Shown here in pieces: positions 10,119 to 18,025 of a DNA stretch of 59,464 nucleotides. Where the stretch lies: NCBI GenBank assembly GCA_016871715.1, contig VHCO01000016.1:1-59464 (forward strand). The letters run 5' to 3'. A program made the translations under genes and the position numbers. Positions within the stretch are counted from its first letter, which is position 1. Every line of letters starts with the position of its first letter. The notes under the pieces were generated by a model. That model searched no databases and was not told the origin of the DNA. It worked only from the letters and a program-made list of their open reading frames with translations. Source of the DNA: Verrucomicrobiota bacterium. Lineage in GTDB: Bacteria > Verrucomicrobiota > Verrucomicrobiia > Limisphaerales > J093.

Positions 10119-11240
10119 ATGAAACCGATCGCGCTTTCTGCAGGGCTGGTCGCGGGCGTCCTGGTCAACCTTCCGACCGGACTGGGAGCCGAGTCGAGCG
10201 TCGCGCCGGCGGTTTCGTGGCGGCAGTGTTTAGGACAACCGCCGGCCTGGTACGCGACGGCGGAGGCGGCTCGCGTGGCGGACCAGGTCTTGCTGTACCA
10301 GCGGGCGTGCGGCGGATGGGGAAAGAACGTCGACATGGCGGCGCCGCTGACGGAGTCGGAGCGCGCCGCGCTCGAGCGCCAGCGGGGCGAGCGAGAGTCG
10401 AGCACGATCGACAACGGGGCGACCTATACGCAGATGGCCTTTCTGGCGCGGATCTACGCGGCCACGCAGGAGCCACGGTTTCGGGAGGGTTTCCTAAAGG
10501 GCTTCGAATTCCTCTTGGCAGCGCAGTACGCGAACGGCGGTTGGCCCCAGTTCCCTTTGGGCAGGGGTTACAGTCGCCACATCACCTTCAACGACGACGC
10601 CATGATCGGCGTGATGCGGCTCCTGCGCGCCGTGGCGCAGGGGGAGGAACCGTACGAGTGGGTCGTGCCGGCGGACCGCCGGCGCGCGGCGGACGCCGTA
10701 GCGCGGGGGGTGGCCTGCGTCCTCGATTGCCAGGTGGTGGCGCAGGGCCGCCGCACCGCGTGGTGCGCCCAGCACGACGAGCGGACGCTCGCCCCGGCCG
10801 CGGCGCGGTCGTACGAGCTGGCGTCGCTCAGCGGCAGCGAGAGTGTGGGGATCGTGCGGTTCCTGATGGGGCTCGAAGCGCCAACGCCGGAGGTGAAGCG
10901 CGCGGTCGAGTCCGCAGTGGCGTGGTTCGAGCAGGCGAAGCTCACCGGGATCCGCCAGGTCCGACAGCCTGACCCGACGCTGCCCAGGGGCTATGACAAG
11001 GTGATCGTTGCGGACCCGACCGCGGAGCCTCTTTGGGCGCGGTTCTACGATCTCGAGACCGGGCGCCCGTTCTTCTGCGGTCGGGATGGGGTGAAGCGGC
11101 AACGGCTGGCGAACATCGAGTATGAACGGCGCAACGGCTACTCGTGGTACACGGACGCACCGGCCCGGTTGTTGGCCGTGGATTACCCGGCGTGGCGGAC
11201 GCGGCATCAGTCGGGCGCCGCGCCGCGCCAGGCGCCTTGA
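10119..11240 (+). CDS. pelA: Pectate lyase, polysaccharide lyase family 10 (PelA-type), secreted
   Basis: Predicted 373 aa. It should cleave de-esterified pectin (polygalacturonate) by Ca2+-dependent beta-elimination outside the cytoplasm. An N-terminal signal peptide (MKPIALSAGLVAGVLVNL, cut near residue 24) marks export. Family landmarks in order: CGGWGKN (64-70), TIDNGAT (96-102), NGGWPQ (139-144), ITFNDDAM (155-162) and a C-terminal NGYSWY segment, all typical of the alpha/alpha-toroid PL10 fold. The start was chosen at the ATG that begins the signal peptide, although the frame is open back to 10017. Its 3' end overlaps the convergent two-TM gene by 34 bp. It is one of several secreted carbohydrate-active or esterase-like proteins in the window. 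Confidence 0.9.
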   Translation: MKPIALSAGLVAGVLVNLPTGLGAESSVAPAVSWRQCLGQPPAWYATAEAARVADQVLLYQRACGGWGKNVDMAAPLTESERAALERQRGERESSTIDNGATYTQMAFLARIYAATQEPRFREGFLKGFEFLLAAQYANGGWPQFPLGRGYSRHITFNDDAMIGVMRLLRAVAQGEEPYEWVVPADRRRAADAVARGVACVLDCQVVAQGRRTAWCAQHDERTLAPAAARSYELASLSGSESVGIVRFLMGLEAPTPEVKRAVESAVAWFEQAKLTGIRQVRQPDPTLPRGYDKVIVADPTAEPLWARFYDLETGRPFFCGRDGVKRQRLANIEYERRNGYSWYTDAPARLLAVDYPAWRTRHQSGAAPRQAP

Positions 11241-11911
11241 GCCCGAGCCAACTGGCTTTTGTCCCAGAGCCATTCGCGCAGCTCGGCCGGGACGGGATCC
11301 AGCTCGACGAGTTCCGGCTCCGATTCACGGAGCGCCTCGGCGGCGTGCCCATCGCTCGAGGTGGCCGCCAGGTGGTCGGCGAAGACTCTCGCCGCTGCGG
11401 CACTTAGTTCAGACCCGAGCCGCTCTTCAGCCAAGGGAACGGTTTCGAGCCGAATCCGATCGTTCACGCACGAGGCGCGGGCTGCGAACCAGGGGCGCTC
11501 GAGCTGGAGCACAAACGTGCCGCCCTCCGGATGGGCCACGAGTGTCCAGGTGCGATCGCTGGAGGCGCCGCGGTTGGGCCGGACTCGAGGGCGGTGGGGT
11601 GGGAGGAACCGGTCTGTGGCGGTCGGGGATAGCGGCTGACGTCGGCGAGACCGATGGCGCCGAGATCGGCCGAGGCCGAACCGGCCCACCAGGAGGGTCG
11701 AGACGCCCAGAACCAACGCCAGCGTCGCCCAACCACCCGCCGCCGCTTTGGGATTTCGGGGCCGGGGCACGCTGTCGGGCGGAAGTTGGTCAAGGCGAAA
11801 CGCCATGCAGACGGCCACGACCGTGCCGACCCCCAGCAGCGCAGCCAAGATGCTGAGGGTCAGGCGTTGGAGGTTCGGGTTCGGATCGTGCGGAACGGGC
11901 GGAGTTCTCAT
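11207..11911 (-). CDS. Hypothetical membrane protein with two N-terminal TM segments
   Basis: Predicted 234 aa, not recognised. Two hydrophobic helices lie near the N-terminus (about residues 17-38, LTLSILAALLGVGTVVAV; and about 61-80, WATLALVLGVSTLLVG). They are separated by a Pro-rich loop and followed by a basic SRRRQ-type stretch and a soluble C-terminal domain of about 130 aa rich in Glu/Ala. The ATG at 11911 is preferred over the one at 11929 because GGAGGG lies 6 bases upstream of it. The 3' end overlaps the convergent pectate lyase gene. No catalytic motif was seen. Confidence 0.6.
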   Translation of the reverse strand: MRTPPVPHDPNPNLQRLTLSILAALLGVGTVVAVCMAFRLDQLPPDSVPRPRNPKAAAGGWATLALVLGVSTLLVGRFGLGRSRRHRSRRRQPLSPTATDRFLPPHRPRVRPNRGASSDRTWTLVAHPEGGTFVLQLERPWFAARASCVNDRIRLETVPLAEERLGSELSAAAARVFADHLAATSSDGHAAEALRESEPELVELDPVPAELREWLWDKSQLARAQGAWRGAAPD

Positions 11912-11976
11912 GCGGCACCCTCCCACCATGCGCCCGGTTGCGTAGGGACGTCAAGACCCTCTATGAGCGACGTGAC

Positions 11977-13012
11977 CTACCTGCGGAGCCGGAAGAAGCC
12001 CTTGGCTTCGGCCAGGTCGAGGGTGACGCCGTTGGCTTCGACGCCGGGGACGGGTATCCAGGCCGGGGAATCGAGTCGCGGCGTCTGTTCGAGGGTGTAG
12101 CCGGTAAAGGCCGTGTTCCAGAACAGACGCGCTTGCTTCGCCAGTAGTTCAACCCGGAGCCGCGGACGGGGTTCCTCGCCGGCGGCAATCTCGGTGTCGG
12201 GGTCGGGGTGAATGGCGTACCCGGTCAACAGAACGACCGTGTAGCCGCCGCCGCGACGGGGTTGGGCCGGAGAGACTTTGACTAGTTGAAGCCAACCGAG
12301 AATGCGAACCGTTGCTTTGGAGAACGCGGAACCCGAACAGGCCATTCGTCGGGCCGCTGTTGGACAAGAAACCAGTATTGCGATGGTCATAGCAGACCAC
12401 ATCGTAACAGGGCGAATGGGAGACGGTGCCGCTGCTGGTGCCCATTCCCAGCGCATGGCGCACAATCTGTGCCGCCGGCGGATCCCAGGCCCAACTCTCG
12501 CACGCCGGACACTCCGGCTGCGGGTTGACCTGAATCCTCTGCCCAGGCTCCAGCAGCATGGTTGGTAGGTAGTTCCAGCGATACCCCTGTTGAGCCTCGG
12601 GATGGGCGTAGAGTTGCACGTGCTCCGCCGGGAAGAGCGCTTCGGTGTAGTCCACGTAGTAGTCACGCACGCCCGGGAGGTTGTAGAAGTAGGTGTGCGT
12701 CTGCCGATAGGAGCCGTGCCAGAATTCCGCGATGCCGTCCCCGTCTAAGTCCACTGGGTCAACCCAGTCGCTCGTAACGTTGCAGGTATACTGGTGGGTG
12801 CCGGGCAGAAACACCCTGTCACAACTCACGGTCTGTGCGCGAATCGGGTTCGACCCGGCTAGCACCAGGACGGTCAAAAGCAACCGGATCGACCGCAGGC
12901 GCAGCGGCGACGGAAGCTGGCGCCTGTCCCTGAGGCATGGGTGACGGACACTTGCCCCAGGGCGAGGGCTCGTCCGATCAACCGTGCCGGCCAAAGGAGG
13001 CCTCGGTTTCAT
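11977..13012 (-). pseudogene. Secreted protein gene interrupted by a frameshift near 12300
   Basis: Two frames together make one plausible exported protein. The N-terminal part (frame ending at 12149) has a hydrophobic export segment (LRLLLTVLVLAGS-type, ending IRAQ), then a Ca-loop-like DLDGDGIAEFWHGSY and a Cys-containing domain (ECPACESW, SPCYDVVCYDHR). After GLFGFRVLQSNG near 12300 this frame turns to Arg/Ser-rich noise. The next frame takes over with GWLQLVKVSPAQ and ends in TLEQTPRLDSPAW and GFFRLRR, a C-terminal cassette like that of the CotH protein at 48415. The offset is one base. It may be a true pseudogene, a programmed shift or a sequencing error. The start is uncertain: the in-frame ATG at 13012 is used, but another lies at 13105. 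Confidence 0.65.
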
Positions 13013-13129
13013 TGGGACACAACGGTTTGCGGCACGAGCACAAAGCCTCGTCTGCGGGTTGTCAAGAGTGAAGGCGACGTTGACCGCGAGGAACAGTCTG
13101 AGCAACTGACGGAGGGCGATTCGAGGAGG

Positions 13130-14383
13130 TCAGAAGGTGTACCCTACGGCGGCCTGGAGGGTGAGGTCATTGCGGCGGACGTCGGCGGGCGGCCGGGAAT
13201 CGTACAGATCGATTACGTTGAGGTTGAGCGTGAGTTGTTTCCACAGCGGATAGCTCAGGTTCACATCCAACCGCACCCGATAATCGGCGAAGTCGTTGAT
13301 GTCCGGCAGGAATTGGAGTTTCTCGGTGAGGGTGAGCTTGGGCGTGATCTTCCAGACCACCGACTCGCCGAACGTGACTGAGATCGAGTCCTTCGCGGTC
13401 CCGTCCGCATACCTGTATTCGTGGAATTGGCCGCCGGTCTCGACTGTCATCAGGAGGTTGGGGCGCATGACCAGTTTGTAGCCCAAACCGGCCCCTTCCT
13501 CGTAGCTGAGGTCGATCTTGCGGACCTGGTCGTACCCGGCAGCCGCCTTGTTGAACAGGTAGACGCGTCGCTCGCGGCCGAGGTCAAACGTAGTGCGCAG
13601 CGCACCGTCCATTCGATTGGCGGAGAGGGTCTGGTCGGCTTTCCCGTAGGCCACCAGGTAGTCGAGTGTGTTTTGGAGGCGATTCAGAACGTGGGTGGCC
13701 TGAAGCTGGCCGGTGTAGAGCTGCCGGTCCTTGGTGCCGAAACCCAGGTCCACCCCTACTTGGGTCTTGCCATGCACCGTTTGCAGGAACGGACCCAACG
13801 CCGCAGGCAACGACGGCCCCGGCGGCTTGAGCGCCACCGCCCGGCACGGCCGCGGCGCCGGCTGGCCTGGCTCAGTCACGCTGGCCGGAGGCGGTTCAGG
13901 CGCTCCGGCGAGGATGGCCTCGCGCCGCCGGTGGTAGTCTTCCGGGCTGATGCTGCCGGCGCGGTATCGGCTGGTCAGAGCCTCGAGCTGTTGACGAATT
14001 GCCGCGGGGCTCGGTGGCAGGGGCGCGGCCGGTTTGCTGGGCGGAACCGACGTGTCCGGCTCGGGCGCCACCGGTCGAGGTCCCGGTCGAGTGGGCGGGG
14101 TAGGCGCAGGCGGGACCGGTGTCTTGGACCGGATTAGGGTTTTGGGAACCGTGATCGTGCCCAGCGCCGTTTCGAGTACGAGCTCGGTCTGGGTTTCAGC
14201 AACCACTCGCCCGGTCAACCGGTCGCCATTGGCCAATTCGAGCGCGCAAGTATCGGCCAGCGCGGCTCCGGTCAACAGCCACGCCAGCAACCCGAGAGCA
14301 ACTCGGCCCCGGCTCCGGCGCAAGGTGCGTCCGGTCGGTCGGGCTGCTACGGCGCATCGAATGGGTGGCAAGCGCCCCGGCAT
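13130..14383 (-). CDS. DUF481-family outer-membrane-type protein with an internal SHOCT-like segment
   Basis: Predicted 417 aa. A signal peptide (residues about 1-45, hydrophobic ALGLLAWLLTGAALA) is followed by a small N-terminal domain (CALELANGDRLTGRVV, about 46-84) commonly fused to DUF481. Next come a Pro-rich linker (about 88-127), a SHOCT-like helical pair (LEALTSRYRAGSISPEDYHR, about 133-152), a second linker, and the DUF481 domain (about 205-417) with alternating beta strands ending VGYTF, the usual outer-membrane barrel ending. DUF481 proteins are poorly understood; a salt-inducible or outer-membrane role is a family-level guess. Its ATG overlaps the stop of the upstream gene (TAATG), so the two are probably translationally coupled. 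Confidence 0.85.
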   Translation of the reverse strand: MPGRLPPIRCAVAARPTGRTLRRSRGRVALGLLAWLLTGAALADTCALELANGDRLTGRVVAETQTELVLETALGTITVPKTLIRSKTPVPPAPTPPTRPGPRPVAPEPDTSVPPSKPAAPLPPSPAAIRQQLEALTSRYRAGSISPEDYHRRREAILAGAPEPPPASVTEPGQPAPRPCRAVALKPPGPSLPAALGPFLQTVHGKTQVGVDLGFGTKDRQLYTGQLQATHVLNRLQNTLDYLVAYGKADQTLSANRMDGALRTTFDLGRERRVYLFNKAAAGYDQVRKIDLSYEEGAGLGYKLVMRPNLLMTVETGGQFHEYRYADGTAKDSISVTFGESVVWKITPKLTLTEKLQFLPDINDFADYRVRLDVNLSYPLWKQLTLNLNVIDLYDSRPPADVRRNDLTLQAAVGYTF

Positions 14384-15303
14384 TACGGTGTCGAGGGCGG
14401 TTGCGTTGGGTGGGGCGCGACGACGCCGGGAGCCGCGGTTGCGGTCGGCTCGGGTGGACGCGCGGCCGGGGCGGGCGCGGGGAGGTCCGTCAGATCGCGC
14501 ACGCGCACGCCGCCGTAGACGACGATATTGCCCTGGGCATCCCCGCGCAGGGCGGGGCGGGTGTCGGTGTAGTGATGGGTCTGGCGCACGGCCAGGCGGG
14601 CGTCGGGCGCCACCACGCAATAGGTGAAGGGGCGCGCCCCGGTCTGGAACAGGACATGGAGGTTGGCCCGGCGGTCGATCTGGGCTTCCGGCCGGCTGAA
14701 GGAGAGCATCGGGCCGATGGGATAGACGCCATAGGTGCGCTCGGTCTCGGGTTCCGTCACTTGCACATAGAGCCGGATCACCTTCTTGTTGAAGGCCTGC
14801 AGCAAGGCGTAGCGCCGAAGCTCGGGCGGTTGCGCGGCAGACTCGCCCGTGGCGGGCACACCCACGACCTGGGACCAAAGTTCCGTGCCTTTGATGACAT
14901 TGACAGCCGCGGGTCGGCTCGAGATCTCCGCCCCGAGTTCCCGCACCCGCACGGTGGCCACGACCTCATAGCGCCCGGGTTGGCTGAGGTCGAAATGCGG
15001 CGCCAAATCCACCCGCCGCGTCGCCCGCGCGCTCGAGGGTACCTGGAATTCTTCGATCACCGCCGGCGCGCTGTGCCGCAAGACCAGGTGTCCTTGGACC
15101 GACTCGACGCCAAAGGTCAGCCATTCCGGTTCCTGACCCAGGGTGAGGGTGCGCCCGGAGAAGTTGGTGATGCGGACCAGGGCGAAGAGGGCCTCGTGCG
15201 GCAGGTACTGGTCCTGGTCGAACTCGACCTCGACAGTCACTTGAGCCAAGGCGGCGGAGCCGAGCAGAGCCAGGGCCCCGAACGCGCTCAGGAACGATTT
15301 CAT
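14383..15303 (-). CDS. Secreted hypothetical protein with beta-rich (Ig-like) N-terminal domain
   Basis: Predicted 306 aa, not recognised as a named family. A clear signal peptide (MKSFLSAFGALALLGSAALA) is followed by VEVEFDQDQYLPHEALFALV, an opening typical of bacterial Ig-like or macroglobulin-like beta domains that describe 'rights and interests' of a strand-rich fold. The C-terminus ends in a low-complexity Pro/Ala tail (APAPAARPPEPTATAAPG). It lies directly upstream of, and overlaps by one base, the DUF481 gene, which suggests a shared envelope role. The ATG at 15303 is chosen because it begins the signal peptide; an upstream in-frame extension to 15345 lacks such a feature. Confidence 0.75.
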   Translation of the reverse strand: MKSFLSAFGALALLGSAALAQVTVEVEFDQDQYLPHEALFALVRITNFSGRTLTLGQEPEWLTFGVESVQGHLVLRHSAPAVIEEFQVPSSARATRRVDLAPHFDLSQPGRYEVVATVRVRELGAEISSRPAAVNVIKGTELWSQVVGVPATGESAAQPPELRRYALLQAFNKKVIRLYVQVTEPETERTYGVYPIGPMLSFSRPEAQIDRRANLHVLFQTGARPFTYCVVAPDARLAVRQTHHYTDTRPALRGDAQGNIVVYGGVRVRDLTDLPAPAPAARPPEPTATAAPGVVAPHPTQPPSTP

Positions 15304-15331
15304 ACGAGCCAATCTAGAGGCGTGCCTCCCA

Positions 15332-16366
15332 CTAGCAAGCGGCATTTCGCACCTCCGCCAGGCGCTCGATCACGGCCCGGCACACGCGGTCCGGTTCCAG
15401 GAGACGAAGGCATTCGAGGGGCAACCGGTAGTGGCACCGACTCTTGAGGCAAGGCACACAGCTTAACGGCGCCTGGAGCACGCGCTCGGTTTGTCCGTAA
15501 GGCCCGGTGCGCCGCGGCTCGGTGGGACCGAAGAGGGCGACGACCGGCCGACCCAGCGCCGCAGCCACATGCATTGGACCGGTGTCGTTGGTGACCAACA
15601 AATCACTCAACCGCAGCCACTCGATCGTCTCGGGCAGACTGGTTTGGCCGCACAAGTCCAGGCACCGCTCGGGCAGGTGCCGCGCCAACTCTCGCCCGAG
15701 CGCCTGGTCCGTCACGCCGCCGAGCACGGCGAACCGGTGCGCGGGCAGTTCCTGGGCCAGCGAACGCAGCAACCGGCCGAAGGACTCGACCGGCCAGCGC
15801 TTGTTCAGCCAGCGCGCGCCGGGTTGGAGCGCGATCCAGGGGGTGTCGTCGACCCGCCAACGCTGGCGCACACTCGCCGCCGCAGCCGGCCGGGGCGGCA
15901 GCCACTCGAAGTCCCAGTGCACCGGCACCGCAAGCGCGCGCAGCACATCCAGGTACCAGTCGACGGCGTGGGTATGGAAGGAACGGCGCGGCACGCGCTG
16001 GGCATAGAAAGCGACCGCACCCTCGCGGGAGTCGTCCAGGCCGATGCTCAGGTCGGCCTCGACCAGCCAGGCCAACACCCCGCTGCGGGCCAGGGCTTGG
16101 AGGTCGATGACCCAGTCGAAGGCCCAGGCGCGCAGGGCCCGTACACTGGCCAAGGCTTCCGGCCAGCGCAGCGGCGAGGCCCACCGCCGGCGCGGGAAAG
16201 GGATGACGCCGGTCAGGTCGGGGTCGCCTTCGAGCAGGCCGTTGAGGTCGGTGTCCAGCCACCAATAGATTTGGCTGGCGGGGAATTGGCGCCGCAGCAA
16301 CCGGAGCACCGGCAAGGCCTGCACGACATCGCCGAGCGAACTGGGCTTAAGGATGAGGATCTTCAG
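15332..16366 (-). CDS. Glycosyltransferase family 9 (heptosyltransferase-like), probable CTG start
   Basis: Predicted 344 aa. The family transfers heptose or related sugars from nucleotide donors to the LPS core on the cytoplasmic face of the inner membrane. The N-terminus KILILKPSSLGDVVQALPVL is the classical GT9 opening. The C-terminal half carries the donor site NDTGPMHVAAALGRPVVALF and GPTEPRRTGPYG. The conserved opening begins at CTG (16366), directly after the TAG stop (16367-16369) of the upstream phosphoesterase gene. No ATG, GTG or TTG precedes it in frame within the conserved block; the first standard start (GTG, 16324) would delete the SSLGD nucleotide-binding loop. A CTG start with reinitiation is the simplest reading. 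C-terminal cysteines (CVPCLKSRC) are common in the family. Confidence 0.88.
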   Translation of the reverse strand: MKILILKPSSLGDVVQALPVLRLLRRQFPASQIYWWLDTDLNGLLEGDPDLTGVIPFPRRRWASPLRWPEALASVRALRAWAFDWVIDLQALARSGVLAWLVEADLSIGLDDSREGAVAFYAQRVPRRSFHTHAVDWYLDVLRALAVPVHWDFEWLPPRPAAAASVRQRWRVDDTPWIALQPGARWLNKRWPVESFGRLLRSLAQELPAHRFAVLGGVTDQALGRELARHLPERCLDLCGQTSLPETIEWLRLSDLLVTNDTGPMHVAAALGRPVVALFGPTEPRRTGPYGQTERVLQAPLSCVPCLKSRCHYRLPLECLRLLEPDRVCRAVIERLAEVRNAAC

Positions 16367-17095
16367 CTAGCGGCCCTCGGCCAGGCGATCCGCCAGACGC
16401 GGGGGCAGGCCGGCGGCGCGGATCTTGCCCTGAGTTTTGGCGATGTCGTAATCGAGCCGGCGCAGCTCGATGGTCCCTGCCTGCACCTCGTAGATCACGT
16501 AGGTGGCCTTGGCCACGCCATCCCGCGATTGTCCCACGCTGCCCACATTGATGAAGTACTTCCGCCCGGGCTCGACCTGGAACTTCGAGTAGGTGCCGCC
16601 GCGGATGGCGCTATCGCGGACAAACGCGACCGGGACATGCGTATGGCCGAAGAAGCAGACGTTGGTGTTCTGGTAGGTGAGACTGGCGGCGGCGGCGAAT
16701 TTATCGTTAGGGAAGACGTAACCCCAGCGCTGGGGGCCATCGAGGGTGGCGTGTACGATCGAGAAGCTGGCCACCAGCCGCAGGTATTTGAGTTCCCGCA
16801 ACCACTTGCGATCCTCGGCTGTGAGCTGGTCGCGCGTCCAAGCCACCGCCTCGGCCGCGTGCGGGTTGAACCCCTCGAGGTGTTCGTCCATCGAGCAGTA
16901 TTCGTCGTGGTTGCCTTTGACACACGGCATGCCCATGTCCCGCACGATGTCCAGGCACCGTTTCGGGTCGGCGTTGTACCCGACGACATCTCCCAGACAA
17001 GCATAGTGCGTGACGCCCTGTTGTTTGGCATCCGCCAGCACCGTCTCCAGCGCTTCGAGATTCGCGTGGATATCGGCTATGATCGCAAACTTCAT
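16367..17095 (-). CDS. Metallophosphoesterase, calcineurin-like (YfcE/MJ0936-type)
   Basis: Predicted 242 aa, cytosolic. Dinuclear metal-site motifs appear in order: ADIHAN (near residue 8), LGDVVGYNADP (about 38-48), GNHDEY (about 65-70), a histidine in SIVHATLDG, and GHTHVP (about 150-155). The family hydrolyses phosphoesters with Mn or Ni; the natural substrate is not deducible. The ATG at 17095 is preferred to an upstream in-frame ATG at 17110 because MKFAIIADIHAN is the usual beginning. Its stop abuts the glycosyltransferase start, so the pair is probably cotranscribed. Confidence 0.88.
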   Translation of the reverse strand: MKFAIIADIHANLEALETVLADAKQQGVTHYACLGDVVGYNADPKRCLDIVRDMGMPCVKGNHDEYCSMDEHLEGFNPHAAEAVAWTRDQLTAEDRKWLRELKYLRLVASFSIVHATLDGPQRWGYVFPNDKFAAAASLTYQNTNVCFFGHTHVPVAFVRDSAIRGGTYSKFQVEPGRKYFINVGSVGQSRDGVAKATYVIYEVQAGTIELRRLDYDIAKTQGKIRAAGLPPRLADRLAEGR

Positions 17096-17254
17096 CGCAG
17101 CGTTCCGCAACTCTTACCTGACCGCATTCCCCATTCCCGCCACCGCACCGTGGGAGGATCCTGCTCCCGCCACGCGACGGTGCCGCTGGCCGGCCCGCGC
17201 GGCGCCCTTTCTTGCCTGGGCGATGCGCTCGCCGGAACCCGCTCGCACCAACTG

Positions 17255-17533
17255 CTACCCTACGATCTGGAACCCGCGCAAGTCTCCTTGCGCCGCACTC
17301 CAACTCGCTTCTTCCTGCCGAACCAACGCGCCCAAACCCGAGTCGCGAATGGCGGACCGGAAGGCCTCGAGTTCGTCTCGGGCGCCCTCGGCCACGAGTT
17401 CGACCCTTCCATCTAGCAAGTTGCGCACCATTCCCGTCACTTCATACCCCCGCGCGGTCGACTTGACCGTGTACCGGAATCCGACTCCCTGGACCTGGCC
17501 GGAATAGAACACATGCAGGCGGACCCGCGTCAT
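17255..17533 (-). CDS. acyP: Acylphosphatase
   Basis: Predicted 92 aa, the normal size for the family. It hydrolyses carboxyl-phosphate bonds of acylphosphates in the cytosol. The active-site loop GQVQGVGFR places the phosphate-binding Arg at residue 20, and NLLDGRVE places the catalytic Asn at residue 38. The C-terminus GFQIVG replaces the usual F-x-I-R ending. It stands alone on the minus strand, with 159 bp between it and the phosphoesterase gene downstream. Confidence 0.92.
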   Translation of the reverse strand: MTRVRLHVFYSGQVQGVGFRYTVKSTARGYEVTGMVRNLLDGRVELVAEGARDELEAFRSAIRDSGLGALVRQEEASWSAAQGDLRGFQIVG

Positions 17534-17770
17534 GGCGCCTCGGTTCGGCTCGGCCTACGCCACCCCTTGACACCGCCCGCAGGCGCCCGCAGGCGCTTGC
17601 GGCGGAGACGGTCCAGGCTCCGCCTCAAAGTTCCGCACCCGCTGATGAAGCCACAGTCCCACCGACGCCTGCAACGATTTTGTGCCAAACCCAACCAGGC
17701 TGGCCCCCCCAACCGCCACTGGTTTCACAGCCAAGCCGACAGCCGACGGCTCGGGCGGGGCGCTGCGGCG
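17534..17770. other. Intergenic gap with a 10-bp direct tandem repeat
   Basis: No convincing gene was seen in this 237-bp stretch. It holds GCCCGCAGGC twice in tandem (17575-17594), and a short minus-strand ORF that looks like Arg/Trp-rich composition noise. Confidence 0.4.
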
Positions 17771-18025
17771 TTACCGATCCGCTGGAGTCCCGGCAGGACC
17801 GACAACGCGTTCGAGCGACACGCACTTGTGTTGCGCGTCACAGGTGAGCACAAAACGGCCTGCGACACCGTCCTGGGTGACGAACCGTTGGAGGAGTGCG
17901 GCGGGGAACTGGACGGTCTGACCCGTGGTGCACCGGACGATGACCTGCCGGATAGCGCCCCGGTAGTAGTCCAGACACTCCTCGGGCGACAGCCGGAGCG
18001 GGAACTCGTAGCGCTGCAGGTTCAT
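17771..18025 (-). CDS. DUF2835-family small protein
   Basis: Predicted 84 aa. The sequence follows the DUF2835 pattern: RYEFPLRLSPEECLDYYRGA, then a V-rich strand and QFPAALLQRFVTQDGVAGRF, then a short conserved end. The family's function is unknown; the size and charge pattern suggest a small cytosolic beta-rich protein. The ATG at 18025 is preferred to 18043 because MNLQRYEF is the usual start. It is divergent from recD2, and the two upstream regions nearly touch or overlap. Confidence 0.8.
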   Translation of the reverse strand: MNLQRYEFPLRLSPEECLDYYRGAIRQVIVRCTTGQTVQFPAALLQRFVTQDGVAGRFVLTCDAQHKCVSLERVVGPAGTPADR

